The notes under the pieces were generated by a model. The model saw only the letters and a program-made list of their open reading frames with translations. It made no database searches and was not told where the DNA came from. DNA of 64,000 bases, taken from assembly GCA_014526335.1 (NCBI GenBank), contig JACTAT010000012.1, positions 448,737 to 512,736 on the forward strand. The letters run 5' to 3'. Position numbers and translations under genes: made by a program. Every line of letters starts with the position of its first letter. Position 1 is the first letter of the stretch. Of the stretch, positions 1-11,600 are shown piece after piece. This stretch comes from Chrysaora quinquecirrha. Lineage: Eukaryota > Cnidaria > Scyphozoa > Semaeostomeae > Pelagiidae.

Positions 1-1242
1 AAACCTGAAACCTCATTGTGTTTGTATGTATGTATTTATGTATATATGTTCGCTTATAGCTCAACATCCATTCCACGCACAGAAAAACAAACTATAAAAG
101 GTATTAATTAGTCTTAAAGTAAAAGTAAAATGCTAGACTCACTATAAAAGTCGTAGATTCGCTCCCAGCCCCCCACGCAACACAGCCCGCTCATACTACG
201 ATTTATTAAATTTCAGCGTGGAAAAACAGACTGAAATTCGTTTCCTCGATTGCATTATTTTTTTCATCTGAAGATGTGGCGACCCCCTGACAGCTTCACA
301 CGCAAAAAACCCCGGTTTGATTCTCACATATGTCACTGATGAGCTCCAGTAAGAGCAAAACGCGTCTGGCATTTGAGAATGGGGCGGCTGGTGAAATTAT
401 TCATATAGGCCGAATACGAATTGGTACTCGCGCGATATGAGCCTAACTGCATGCGCTTTGGCACCTTAGGAAAGGTACCAACCTCACATAGAATCTTTTG
501 AAATGTTCATCCCGACAACGGGTACCAAGGTAAGTATATGTATATATGCTGTGAATCAATCAATTCAAGCTGGAAAAATCTTTAAATATCTACTCAGAAT
601 TTCTTTGATGAAACATGCAAAAACCATTACAGCTTTTTACCTTTGTGATGTTTTTACTGCTTTCTTGACCAATCTATTTCGATCTAAAATTTTTTGTAGA
701 TTTTCCTCCGCCCCATTAAAACTGATAACAGAATGCATGCTAAAATGAAGAAAATATTTTATTTTCAGTTAAGTCTGTCCATGAAGGACAAATGGTTACC
801 AGATGGTAACTGGATCCGTTCTTGTTTACACACTGCTTCTGTTTATATTTTCCGGGCCATGTGTCCAAAGCTTCAAAGATAAAAGTCACTCCATTGTTAC
901 ACTTGAGTAAGAAATCAATTTATATCTAAATACTACTTTTGATGTTCCGTAGCCGATCAAAAAAATGTTCGGAAATACTTCACAAATTAAAACATCCTTT
1001 GCCTACTACCAAGTTTGTTTCGAATGTTGTACAGTAAAAACAAAATTACAGACGTTTAGATCTTTTGTTTTGACATGCACTCTTCAATGAAAACTTTCCA
1101 AACTTCTTGCTTTTAGTCTAGCTGAAGACGCTAGATATCTAACTCAAAATAATTTGCATCGTACAAAACAATATCATAGTACATTGGAGCAAACAAACAA
1201 TACGATACAACAAAAGAATGTAACAGTATTTTCAGTATAACT
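1..1242. other. No gene recognised; short GTAT/TATG microsatellite
   Basis: I see no gene here. Positions 24-50 carry a short tract of GTAT/TATG repeats. Open frames are short, lack motifs and are not flanked by convincing splice sites. If the SMG5-like gene continues leftwards this would be intron, but no further exon was recognised. Confidence 0.5.
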
Positions 1243-1473
1243 TCACTGAAGTTCTATGGAATTTTGCACCATAGTTTGCAACGTCTTTTCTAAGGAAATA
1301 TATTGAGCATTAGGCTTCACACCAGTAAACGATTCATGAGTTGCCTCACGAGCTGTTGCTACAACTCTAACATGTATTACGAATATATGATGCAGTAAGT
1401 ACTGGATATATGCAAATATCTTATAGCAAATTGACCTCAAACAGTCGCCCGCAAAGGGATCCGGCAATTTCAA
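1243..1473 (-). other. Unassigned open frame with protein-like composition
   Basis: This 76-codon frame on the minus strand begins with Met-Lys-Leu-Pro-Asp-Pro-Phe-Ala-Gly-Asp and stays open upstream for a few more codons (to about 1506). Its composition looks like real protein (mixed hydrophobic and charged residues, no low complexity), unlike most open frames nearby. I do not recognise a family. It ends in a TGA with no convincing splice donor. It could be an exon or a transposon fragment. Its position downstream of the SMG5 exons on the same strand is suggestive only; the residues do not align convincingly to SMG5. Confidence 0.2.
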
Positions 1474-1555
1474 TCCATGACCTCCATCCCTTTTCAGAAC
1501 TACCTTTTTATAGGGCGAAGTAGACTACTTTTCATGTCTTATTCAATGATTGACA

Positions 1556-1745
1556 AACAGTTTCAAAATTATCAATGCCGAAGCCAGCCTGATTCCCAAT
1601 CATCGTTTGAAATATAATGATAATATTCGGATCATCAGAACTTTTAAATTCCTTGTTGTACAGATGGACAATCAGCTTAAATGGAAAAACCATTTAGATA
1701 TTTTAAAGAAAAGAACACTCCAAGCAGCTAGATTTATCAACAATT
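1556..1745 (+). pseudogene. LINE reverse transcriptase C-terminal fragment
   Basis: The frame contains a phenylalanine-rich strand followed by QMDNQLKWKNHLD and a run of basic residues. This is the 'YLGv.lD..LsWk.Hi' segment that follows the fingers/palm in CR1/Jockey-type non-LTR reverse transcriptases. Only about 60 residues remain. The reading frame then enters unrelated sequence, so this is a truncated dead copy. No endonuclease or YADD motif is nearby. Family assignment below the superfamily level is not possible from this fragment. Confidence 0.6.
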
Positions 1746-2666
1746 TAAAGAAATATCTTTGGAATTTTAGCAGAAATTCGTCGAGGCCTGGTCGAGCCGA
1801 ATTTCGGTTATTATTTTTCAGCATGAGGCAGCTACAGTCAAGCGTGAAGTTCACAACAAAAAGATACAAAACAATACACAAAAAATACAAAGCAGAGCAG
1901 CAACAATAATAATGAATAGCACGTATCATGTATAAGCAGCCCAAGTCTGGGCTGGCAACGATTTCTGATCTTGTTCTGAAAGAAACAACAATACTGATGC
2001 ATGAAACTTTGAATATTATGCTCCAAAATAGATGCAAAAATTATTTATAAGATGTTCAGAAACCCACTGTCGTGTACTACGTACGTAAGTTGGCTGGTAT
2101 GGAATTTTCTAGTGGAAAACCCTGAGGGGTTTGGCACTGACAAAAAAAGAGTATGAGATTTCTCAGATTTCATGAAGTCCTCTAAATTTTCTAAAGAATA
2201 CTAGATTTCTGTCAGAACTTCTAGAGCTTTTTATGGATACCGAAGGACTTCATACTAGTTCCTTTGCTTATATGTTTCGATTCTTATTCACTACTACGCT
2301 CGTTACGGCTTCCTTATCGTTTTATAAACGAAATGCAGCTTTCAGACAATATTACATCCCAAAGACGGGGGACTTGACTTTAATCAGTGCAGGGGTGTGT
2401 ACTCAAAAGAAATGATTTTTTGACCCAACTCTAAAATTTTACCTCCTAAATGATACCCTGCTTTAGAAAAACTTTGCGAAAAGTATACTCAAAAACGTAA
2501 GGAAAATAGAATTTGTGCAACATTTAAGTATCATAAGACTTGACATGAAGGGAGAAGAAAAATTTCAAGAACAACAGAACAACCATGAAATTTCAACACT
2601 GAGGAACATTCCAGAGAAAGAGGACTGCAGAACATTAAATATTTGAATACCTAAAGAACATTTTTA
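1746..2666. other. No gene recognised
   Basis: AT-rich sequence with short purine tracts and a few CAACAATAATAATG-type repeats near 1900. Small open frames in both directions have no motif support. Probably decayed transposon sequence. Confidence 0.4.
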
Positions 2667-3400
<734 letters not shown>

Positions 3401-4265
3401 TTACCAGAGTCGTTCTTCGAAAATGCCCATAGAGCCCAATGTTGTGGAGTATGATTGATAAAATGAACGATAAAAAGACTAAGGAAAAGGACTGGACCAA
3501 GGAACGGGACTAAGGAACGGGACAAGGATCAGCGATCGGGGCTTATTCGAGAATTTATGGTAACTCCCATCGATAAGCAGCAGTGGTAAGGTAGAGGTAA
3601 GAAGTGACGGGTGGAGCGCAAAAGCCCGATGCAAGGGCTAGTTTCAATCTGTGTCTAAAACGTTGAACAATGTACACAGTCAGGAACGATCGAAGATTAG
3701 CAGGGAAAATTGGATATACGAGAATGAAGGTAAATCAGTAGGAACCCAAGGAAGCAAAAGATAACAAAGCAGTTATCGGTGGAAATCATCACAAACAGGT
3801 GAACAGCAGTCTAATTTCGGTTTTTCTGAACAATTCGTTACTTTTTCTCAATCTGCTTGCCTGACGTTTTTCACAGAAAATTGGCGAAAATCTTTAAGGT
3901 AGAGACTTCGAAAGTTTTGGATGATGCTTAAAGGGAATCGACACCTATAAATGTAGCACATGCCCAATCTATTTTTATCGAAGATAACGTCTTATAATAT
4001 AATTGATGTAATTCGCAATGAAAGCAACAATTACTTCTGATAATTCTCTCGTAGAGTTGAAAAGCTCGCAGCCGTATTTCTGATTTTGAAATAATTTACA
4101 TCCGGCATAATGCCACTGCCGAGATGGACGTCTAAAAGTTGTCTGTCATTTTTTGCTCTTAGGCGATCAGAATTCAGAATCGGGTGTTACGATCCTTGGT
4201 CAAATATGGACATTTACACTGGATGCGAGGCTGAGCAATGGATTATTATCATAATTTTTATTGTT
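3401..4265. other. No gene recognised; short GGGAC-type tandem near 3485-3530
   Basis: A small tandem tract of AAGGAACGGGAC-like units lies at about 3485-3530. The rest shows no coding evidence on either strand. Confidence 0.4.
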
Positions 4266-4266
4266 T

Positions 4267-4490
4267 TAGTAGTACAAAACTTCAAAATTGCGATAAACAG
4301 CGCAAACATTTTCGGGCATACTTAAAAGCTTTTTTCGTCTGACACTCCTTAGAGTATGAACGTCAGAAACAGGCCAAAACGATGAACTAAGGCGGAATTT
4401 ATACCCGGATGCGGCTCGAAATGCACCAATCGAAAAGAGAAGCTGAATTGGCATTGTGTTTTTAACACCAATCAGCTAGCGGGATACAGC
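4267..4490 (-). promoter_or_regulatory. Promoter-like repeat (CCAAT + TATA), copy 1
   Basis: Read on the minus strand the block contains CCAATCAG/GATTGGTG boxes, then GGGTATAAATTCCGCC (a good TATA box), then about 90 bases later a short leader with ATGCCCGAAAATG. The same arrangement occurs twice, head to head, at 51556-52016, including TTCTGACGTTCATACTCT and AAAAAGCTTTTAAGTATGCCCGAAAATG. CCAAT boxes close to a TATA box, followed by a short leader, resemble replication-dependent histone promoters, but no histone coding sequence follows. It may be a promoter captured in a mobile repeat or an LTR-like fragment. Homology between copies is seen directly; promoter function is inferred. Confidence 0.45.
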
Positions 4491-5439
4491 GGCAAGATCA
4501 ATAGAATTAATTGAAGAATCAAAGTGAAAAAAAATAACTCTTTCTGTCTATACAGAACTGTTGGTTTTGATGTGGACAGATTCCAAAACCCCTAAGTGAA
4601 ACAAAGATCTTGCTTTGCCAATGATCTTAAAACAATCATCGCTGTAATTTTCGCACAATTAGGGTTGTCGAGAAGGTGTTGTCCTATGGCCGAATCACGT
4701 TTGAGATTAGGTTGTTGCTTGAACCCAAGGGATGGTTGCTCTCTTTGCCGAAAATTGTGCTGACGAATAATAGTAGGTAATGTTGCTGTATAATTTTAAT
4801 TATGTTATTAATGTAGAATATGGAGCCAGCTAAGACCCCGTTTCATGCTGGTAAAGAATAACCAAGGCGTTATTTCGTTACAGTTATTTGTTGAATAAGA
4901 TAGGAGCTGAATATCATTTGCTAGCGTGCTTCATTATACAATGGCATTGTGTACAGGACTGAACGCAGCTTAGATTCAGGCTGTTTTGCTGAATGGATAA
5001 GAGAAAACAGTCACTCCCAATTCGCTTTGACTTGAAACACCAGATTACAGACAGAGTTTCATGGTCTTTCGTCCCAGCATGATGTCAAAAGGGATTATAT
5101 AATCTCTTATGCCCAAACCATATCAAGTTACAACGCAACCAAACGGGAAACGGCATCTCATGGCTAGCGCGATTTCCCGTAGCGACTCGGTAGCAACCAG
5201 ACTTCTTCTTTCAGTGTTCTTTACATGGTACTGTACTTGCGTAATGTATGGTGTAATTTTCAAGGTATTTTCACCGAAGTTAGATTTAAAAGTTATTGGT
5301 ACATATTTATATTCAGTTTTTAAGCTCATTGCAGATATGGTAAACAGGTTTTCACCCCTATTTGTCAATCAATTAATAAGCCCAGAATATCAGCTCCTTA
5401 AAGTATTTATTTAGTTATTCAGAGAAGATATTCAGTTAG
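4491..5439. other. No gene recognised
   Basis: The 101-codon frame at 5109-5414 has no family motif and is overlapped by an antisense frame. I see no repeats of note. This stretch may hold the decayed N-terminal part of the transposase that follows. Confidence 0.35.
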
Positions 5440-6200
5440 TGAAGCAACAATTCAGAACATAATAATGACCTATTTGCATATGCTACATGAGATATTCTCT
5501 GTTAGTATAATGTCGGATATCCCTTCAAGTTTGCCTGAAACATTTGGAACCATAATAACAAACTGTTGAATAATTATATACTGCACTGAATTTAGAATTG
5601 CAGCTCCTGGGAAAGATCTTCTGGCAGCCTCAGCAGTATATAGTAATTATAAGCATTACCTTTCTGCTAAATAATTGATTGGGCTCGCCCCAAAATGGAG
5701 CAATTACATTTGTTACCAAGGCTTTCCAGGAGACACAGGTGATAAAGTAGTCACAAATGAATCCGGAGTTTTATCACATATGCTAGTAAGTCTCATTATA
5801 ATAATATGCATTGGATTTGTTTTTCTTCTTGTGAGAAATTCTTTTTAACCATGACAGTAAACTGGTTTGCTGAAGTAAAGCCAAATTTTAATATTGTTCT
5901 CTATCCTTTTCTTTCAGGCAGGTGATTTAATACTGGCTGATGAAGGTTTTGTTATTCATGATCAGCTTCCAAAGAATGTTTTTTAGTTTACCTGTGTTTC
6001 TTGGTGGAAAACGAAATTTATAAAAGGAGCAGTGTATTCCAGAAAGTTGGCAAAATACCATTGCCGAATACATGTGAAAAGAGCCATCTAGAGGCTGCCA
6101 AATTATAACTCTTTGGAGTACATAAATGCTCCTCTAAGGCCATTTGTTGACAAGATAGTACAACTTTGTGCGGTGATTGTAAATTTACAAACATATAAAT
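5440..6200 (+). pseudogene. DDE_Tnp_4 transposase remnant (ISL2EU/PIF-Harbinger-like) with intron
   Basis: In pieces, the plus strand reads MSDIPSSLPETFGT, then IIYCTEFRIAAPGK, SNYKHYLSAK, GLAP, then the frame with FPGDTGDKVVTNESG, and after a gap AGDLILADEGFVIHDQLPKN, CRIHVKRA and LRPFVDKIVQLCA. These match in order the catalytic core of DDE_Tnp_4 transposases (IIDCTE, GSISDK..SG, GDLILADkGF, ArvHVERA). The first catalytic aspartate is replaced by tyrosine (IIYCTE). There is one in-frame TAA near 5670 and at least one frameshift, so the gene is dead. A textbook spliceosomal intron interrupts it: donor CTA|GTAAGT at 5785/5786, pyrimidine-rich acceptor TTTCTTTCAG at 5917, and joining gives an uninterrupted frame. 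The PIF/Harbinger superfamily is likely; the exact family is uncertain. Confidence 0.7.
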
Positions 6201-6425
6201 TTACATACCTGGTATCTTGCAAGATTACAGTATTTTTCTAAATTACTATAATTGCTGGTATCTTGCAAGATTATAATGAATTTGTGACATCTGGGGACCA
6301 AACGGATTTAACCGGTTTATAATCATAAATGTTATTGATTATCTAGAAAAAGCAGTGTCACTTTAATCCTATTTTATGAAACAAGCTGGCAGTAGCTCAT
6401 TTAAGTAGAATTCTTTTAAAAGCGG
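6201..6425. other. No gene recognised between two transposon remnants
   Basis: AT-rich; contains a direct repeat of GGTATCTTGCAAGATTA (near 6211 and 6255). It probably comprises the 3' tail of the transposase to the left. Confidence 0.4.
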
Positions 6426-7125
6426 TTAAAATGTATTTTTCCAAGCAGAGTCCCTTTCAACCTTAATTACTTCGTTGTCAGCTGTTGTCCAGACAACAAA
6501 ATGGGTCCATGCAGCATCAGCTGCTACCATCTCTGCTTGGGCTTGATGCCAATGGTTATGAATTTTGTTTATTATTTTGCTGATGCCAAAAAAACTACTT
6601 TTCTCACATCTACCTTTTAATTCGGCAGCAACCATCTCACTTATTGTTGAATTTCTGTAAGACCAAGGGCATTTTATTTCTAAAACCGCCTTACCACTCA
6701 TATTCTTGGCACTGCCTTCTAAATAATACCATCTGGACCGCTTCCCAAAAATCCACAGGCAAATAAGCAAAGTCCAATGGGATTAAAACTACTTCCAGTG
6801 ATTTCTTCATATCTTTTTGCCGCAATCTCTTCATGCATCTGGGCCCCCTCGATGACCCCATAAGCTGAGTTGGCAACTAATCTATTATATAAAAATTCCG
6901 TGTTCTGTAGAAACGGGTCTAGACAATGCCTTATAATCAGGCTTGCGGTTGGAAAAAAGTCCACAATTGTCTTCGTTGCAACTTTCGCAGCCTTTTTGGG
7001 TTTTGCCAATCAGGGATTAGACAAGTCAGGCTTGGAAATGCCTTTTTTATTGACGTAGATGGCAGTAGCAGCCTATGTCTGCATAACCAGTTGCCTCGTG
7101 GGCATTCACATTCTCTCTTAACTAA
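6426..7125 (-). pseudogene. SWIM zinc finger-YqaJ exonuclease-like protein (broken)
   Basis: Reading the minus strand from about 7125, one frame gives CECPRGNWLCRHRLL, a SWIM-type C-x-C...C-x-H zinc finger. A second frame (7009 to 6719) gives YNRLVANSAYG..EGAQMHEEIAAKRYEEITG, ...GLCLFACGFLGSGPDG. A third (6770 to 6426) gives GKAVLEIKCPWSYRN, HNHWHQAQAEM and FVVWTTADNEVIKVERD. These are, in order, the conserved blocks of YqaJ/lambda-exonuclease-fold nucleases, including the metal-binding PDG aspartate and the E-x-K pair of LEIKCP. The gene is broken by at least two frameshifts (about 7015 and 6725). A SWIM finger upstream of YqaJ is an arrangement I associate with mobile elements of invertebrates; here it has neither a visible transposase partner nor terminal repeats. 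Confidence 0.75.
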
Positions 7126-7854
7126 ACAACCATAACCCCATATATTGCAAGTATAACACCATAACGTTTGCCTTTCATTGATGCTCTAACTTTTGATTTC
7201 ACGGTATGATTTCACTTAGTCTTAAATCAAGCACAAAACCAGGCTTGTACTTCAACTCCCCGTTGTCAATAGACGATTCCGCAAAAGATGGTATCATGGT
7301 AAAATGCCCCCTGACACCATCTTTTGCGGAATCGTCTATTGTTGTCAATTCTTCTTTAAAAAAGTTCGTAATTCCAGGCTGTGTAATAATTTCATTAGCT
7401 ATTTTTGTAATTGATACTTAAACTTTAGGAGCAGACGAATTCTTTCAGCAACAAAAATTGAAAAATGTAAGATAAATTCACTGCTTGAAAATTGAGAGGA
7501 CAAAATTTTGAAACAACCCACAACGCAACTTGACATATGGCTTACAACCAGCTCAGAACTATGATCTTTCAACCAAAATGCTTGAACACCAAAGAACTGA
7601 CAATTAAATAACTATCTAAATATGTACAAATACCTCTAAAATCTAAACTCGATGAAACTACCTTTACACTGAGAAGAAAACCTTGGAATTTACATCACAC
7701 ATTAAGCAAGTGCAGTACCATCCATGGAGCCTGGAAAGAAGTCTGGTTGCTACCGAAGAAGCTAAGACTAAACTTGAAATGGAGAAAGGCTCGACGAATG
7801 ATGCTGAAGCAGAAATATTTAGCCCCCGTCTCTGATTTAACATGATTTAGTTGA
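7126..7854. other. Probable upstream part of the SWIM-YqaJ gene, decayed
   Basis: On the minus strand short stretches stay open, but I recognise no domain. The main structure is the perfect hairpin at 7267-7341. The rest is AT-rich with no gene signal. Confidence 0.35.
7267..7341. repeat. Perfect 26-bp inverted repeat (hairpin)
   Basis: CAATAGACGATTCCGCAAAA...GGT at 7267-7292 is repeated exactly as its reverse complement at 7316-7341, with a 23-base loop. An inverted duplication of a short segment, probably by template switching, explains it best. It is not flanked by a T-run that would suggest a terminator. Confidence 0.9.
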
Positions 7855-8050
7855 TAACATCATATTTTACCCCCACCGTACTGAACATCCGCCACCGTAC
7901 TCAGAGATATCCCCCCACCGTACTGAATATCCGCCACGGCAATCATGATGTCTCCCCACGGCAATCTTGGTATCCTCCCACAGGCATCATGGTATCCCCC
8001 ACCGTAATGAACATCCGCCACCGTACTGCACATCCCCCACCGTACTGCAC
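7855..8050. repeat. Minisatellite, 'CCACCGTACTGnACATCC' family, locus 1
   Basis: About ten degenerate units of roughly 17-22 bases, alternating ...CCACCGTACTGAACATCCG and ...CATGGTATCCC variants. The same unit vocabulary occurs at 33640-33970 (opposite strand) and 37008-37322. All three arrays finish next to a related end sequence: TGCACA, a few bases, ACGTTAT or a similar string, then GGGGTG. A shared end plus shared units indicates one dispersed family, not three independent arrays. Confidence 0.8.
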
Positions 8051-8102
8051 AGAAATTACATGGGGTGAGCCAATGATATGCCGGTGCCGTTTTGGTTGCG
8101 TC

Positions 8103-8226
8103 ATGGTTTCAGGATAAGGGTTAGGGTTTCAGGATCAGGGTTAGCATTTTAGGGCTAGGGTTGGGGTTAGAGTTAGGGTTTTAGTGTGGGTTATAAATTG
8201 GATAAGGGTTTTAGGGTTAGGTTAGG
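8103..8226 (+). repeat. Degenerate interstitial telomere-like array (TTAGGG)n
   Basis: The tract reads AGGATAAGGGTTAGGGTTTCAGG and continues with GGGTTAG, TTTTAGGGCTAGGGTTGGGGTTAGAGTTAGGG and similar for about 120 bases. TTAGGG is the telomere repeat of most animals including cnidarians. Degeneracy and internal position show it is an old interstitial tract and not a present chromosome end. It lies about 50 bases from the minisatellite array, so it may be part of the same mobile family or a repaired break. Confidence 0.8.
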
Positions 8227-8541
8227 GCAAGCTACTTCCCTTTTCTGGTGTTCTTGCAACATTGAAAATATGGAACACTCGAATCTGTCGCGTTCGCGAA
8301 TTTGAACGTAAAATAATGAAATGCAACTCAATTGAAAATTTCGTAACAAAAGTGGGTCCGCTAAAGTGCATGTGTCCCCTTACTAAATATTCTCTTAGCT
8401 TATTTTCTCTTTTAATTTGGTTGCTGGTATCCCACTTCGGGACAAGTACAGGCAATGCATGAAAAATTACATCCTCGATAGGATAGATAACTATACTTAT
8501 TTAGAGCAAACGAATTCAAACAAGAAAATTTAGCTACTTAC

Positions 8542-8623
8542 CATCTGAAATAATGATACGCTATCTCAAAATCACTGTAACCAGCTTGTTGTTTTAAAGT
8601 TCCTAGTTGATTATGAGGCATAC
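8542..8623 (-). CDS. SMG5: SMG5-like exon 'f' (TPR region)
   Basis: The acceptor is TTTCTCTTTGCTCAAG at 8624 and the donor is CAGATG|GTAAGT at 8541. The exon completes a glycine codon from the previous exon and reads GMPHNQLGTLKQQAGYSDFE, then IAYHYFR, ending in phase 2 (TG-, so Cys or Trp). It matches the SMG5 GMPFNQLGTL...YCYLRC block in the TPR-like helices. The following exon, expected to encode the FEGAYGNL-type block, was not found in 1-8541. Confidence 0.85.
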
Positions 8624-11600
8624 CTTGAGCAAAGAGAAATTCGTGTTTCATTCCACTTTTTCCTTTATACAATAAACTAATCATTAGCTGCATAAATTTT
8701 GCAAGTGCTGTAGATTTTGTGAGCTGAAACGACCAGCAAATACGAAACGATATAAAACTAGTGACGGATATCTCTTAAACTGTTTCGAAAAGCGCGGGGT
8801 GGCCAGCTTTGACACACTAGCTTCATTTAAAATGTATTATCTATCTCAGCCTACCATATGTATCCATATAAACATAAAATATATTATATCTTTACAAGTT
8901 GCCATTCAAATGAGATATCGTTTCGACCAATCAACCTGCCTAATCGTGTCTGCGCTTTTCCATATCAACAGGCCGTAGAATATCGAAAATATTCTAGCTT
9001 TTGAAATTTTCCACCATCGTTGAAGCATGAACAACTTGAATACAAAAGCAATATTGTATATTGTAAGTATGATTTAATCATTTAATGGAGGACAGTAAAA
9101 AATGAAAATTTCCTCACCGTTGTCAGGAAAAACCAAAATGGCCTCGTGGTAAAGCTTTTCTGCCAGTCTGACCGCTTCGTTACCCTCAATATCTATCTTA
9201 TAACGAGCTAAAAATATAAACAACAACAAAATAAATATGTGCTACCACAAGAATACATTGCAAATATTAAATTATATACTAAAAATTGATAATTTCAAAT
9301 TGAATCCGCCTGTGCCCATATTACAGAAAGCTAATATGGCCTTCCCTTATTCAACACTTCAACATTTGATCAATATTTGTTTCGTGGATATCTCGTGGGG
9401 TTTGTCATTTCTTATAACTCGTATCTTGTACACAGTGCAGAAATTAACAAATATTGGAAATCCGTAAAGGATCCAAGATAGGTTTCTATTACTGTTGGTT
9501 TTGATAGCGCTTATTAGGATAGAAACTCAACAGATACTATCGGTGTTTGTGCTGGCAATTCACTGGTAACTGGCAATCGGCGACGATGGTGTGGCGACGC
9601 AATCAGACCAGCATTTTTGTCTGTTGATAGGCCGTAACAAACACGCAGGCTGAAGAAGAGTGCTGTTAAATGCAGTCCGTTGCAACGAGAAGATTAACCT
9701 GTACAGTTGAACAAACATACTTTAGGGTAGATTTTTCCACTGTGGCATATTACAGTAGATTGGAGTCTAACCTGGACTGCCAACGACGTTTCCACTGAGC
9801 TCTAGAGCTCAATGAAATCGCCGAGTAACTTTCAGAGATTCAGTCAAACAGCCCAAGGCTTAAAGGGCTAAAGCAAAAAATAAAAAATAAAAAGAATGTT
9901 TTTCACACAAACACAAAGTGGGTCCTCTAATGGGTCTCGGTCTTGGGTCTTCCTCACGAGTCCAGTTCCTGGGTCCTCCTAAAGGGTCCTGGTCCTCCGT
10001 CCTCTTCATTGGTCCTTGTCCTAGGTGTTTCTGAGGTCATGCGTCATCATTCCTTCATGCCGTTTATTTGGGCTTCACGAGGAGTATACCGACTCATGAG
10101 ATACTTAGGCCAATAATTAACTATCAGCTCGAATGTCCGGCTTGGTCAAACATCTCAGAACCCCAAATCACATGTTTACAAGAGCTGCCTTGTTTGCTTA
10201 TCTGCAGAACCAGCTTATCATGACGTTTTGCATAAAAAATCATCCCCTTTTGTTTACCATAACTTGATAGTCACCTAATTTGCATACTTTGCCATGACGT
10301 CATCAGGCGGTAATGACGCAAGCCAGAAAGTGATGTTTCCAGGAATTTTTCGGCTTGGGAACATAGACTTTCGGAATAAGCGTCTTATTTTACCTAAGAA
10401 TCAGTCGAAAAATAAATTTTAACAGGTGAGATAAGAAATGAAATTACGACATAGACTAATGCGCGACAATTCGAGCGTTGCTGTTTAAAACCAAAACTTC
10501 ATTTTGCTTACGCAAGTGTATTGACATGGACATATGTGATACTTTCCAAGGTTACTTTGAAATCAACCAACACAAATTGCAAAAAAGAAGAAATAATTCT
10601 CTGGTAAATCTGCCATAAACAAAGACGGAATACGCACGCGAATCTTGTCGTTGCCTGCGTTTGAAAAAATATACAATGAACTAACTGTTAAAATACGGAA
10701 GATTGAATCATTAGATGCATATGAACAGCATCTAAAGCAATATTTTACGTGAAGCTGAATTTTTAAAATACATAATATATGTTGATCTGCACAATTAATG
10801 TAACAATTTTTCCTTATAGTTTGATAAATAGGTTTTTTAGGTTCTAGCAGTTTTTATTTTAATTTTACGCTAAATAAGGACACACATTGATAACGGCTGA
10901 TTGAGGTGTTTATCCTGTATAAAGATTCGTATTATTTATTTTTTATTCGCATTCTTCAACCTCTGTCTTGAAATGAACTTTCTGTAAACAAACTCTATCT
11001 GAAATAACTGAACTTAATCCTAATAATTCTCTTTGTATGGCCAGTATTGATGTCTCTAGCCCTGTTCACTTAAATTTCCCTTGATGAAACTGTTGAACTC
11101 TGCATTGTTTTTAACGGTGAACTATGCGATCAAATCGATAGATTGGCTAGCCTTTGTTCCAGTCCACCCACCGATTAGTGTGCGGACTGGAACACAGGCT
11201 ATAGATTGGCCATGGGTTCTACTCCTTGAATTTCCCTCGCCAACATTTTCATGAACGCCCTTGGAACTAAATTTTCTATCGCAGATACATTGACGATACT
11301 TTTTGTAAATTAAAAATCCAACCACGCTCAACTGTTTCTTCAGTACTTCAACCAACAACATCCTGATAATTCTTTCATGATGGAACCTGAACCCAACAGT
11401 TCTTATCTCTCGTGAAAAAAACTAATAACTTCTCCACTCCGTAGTAGTAGTAGAAGAAGACATATGCAAGGAACTAACCGACTAATTACTAAAAGTTTTC
11501 TCAAGCCCTCTTCTTCAGTCTGCGTGTTGGCAACTCTGTTACTCGTCTGAGTTCATGACAGGTGAGATGCTTCACAGCAAAAGTTTCAAAATTCTTTGCT

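Noticed and set aside
1672..2037. 121-codon minus-strand frame
   Set aside because: Antisense shadow of LINE-derived sequence, rich in Cys/Leu/Tyr, with no recognised domain.
8222..8455. 77-codon minus-strand frame next to the telomere-like array
   Set aside because: No motif and an opposing frame of equal length; it lies in the presumed SMG5 intron or downstream region without splice sites.
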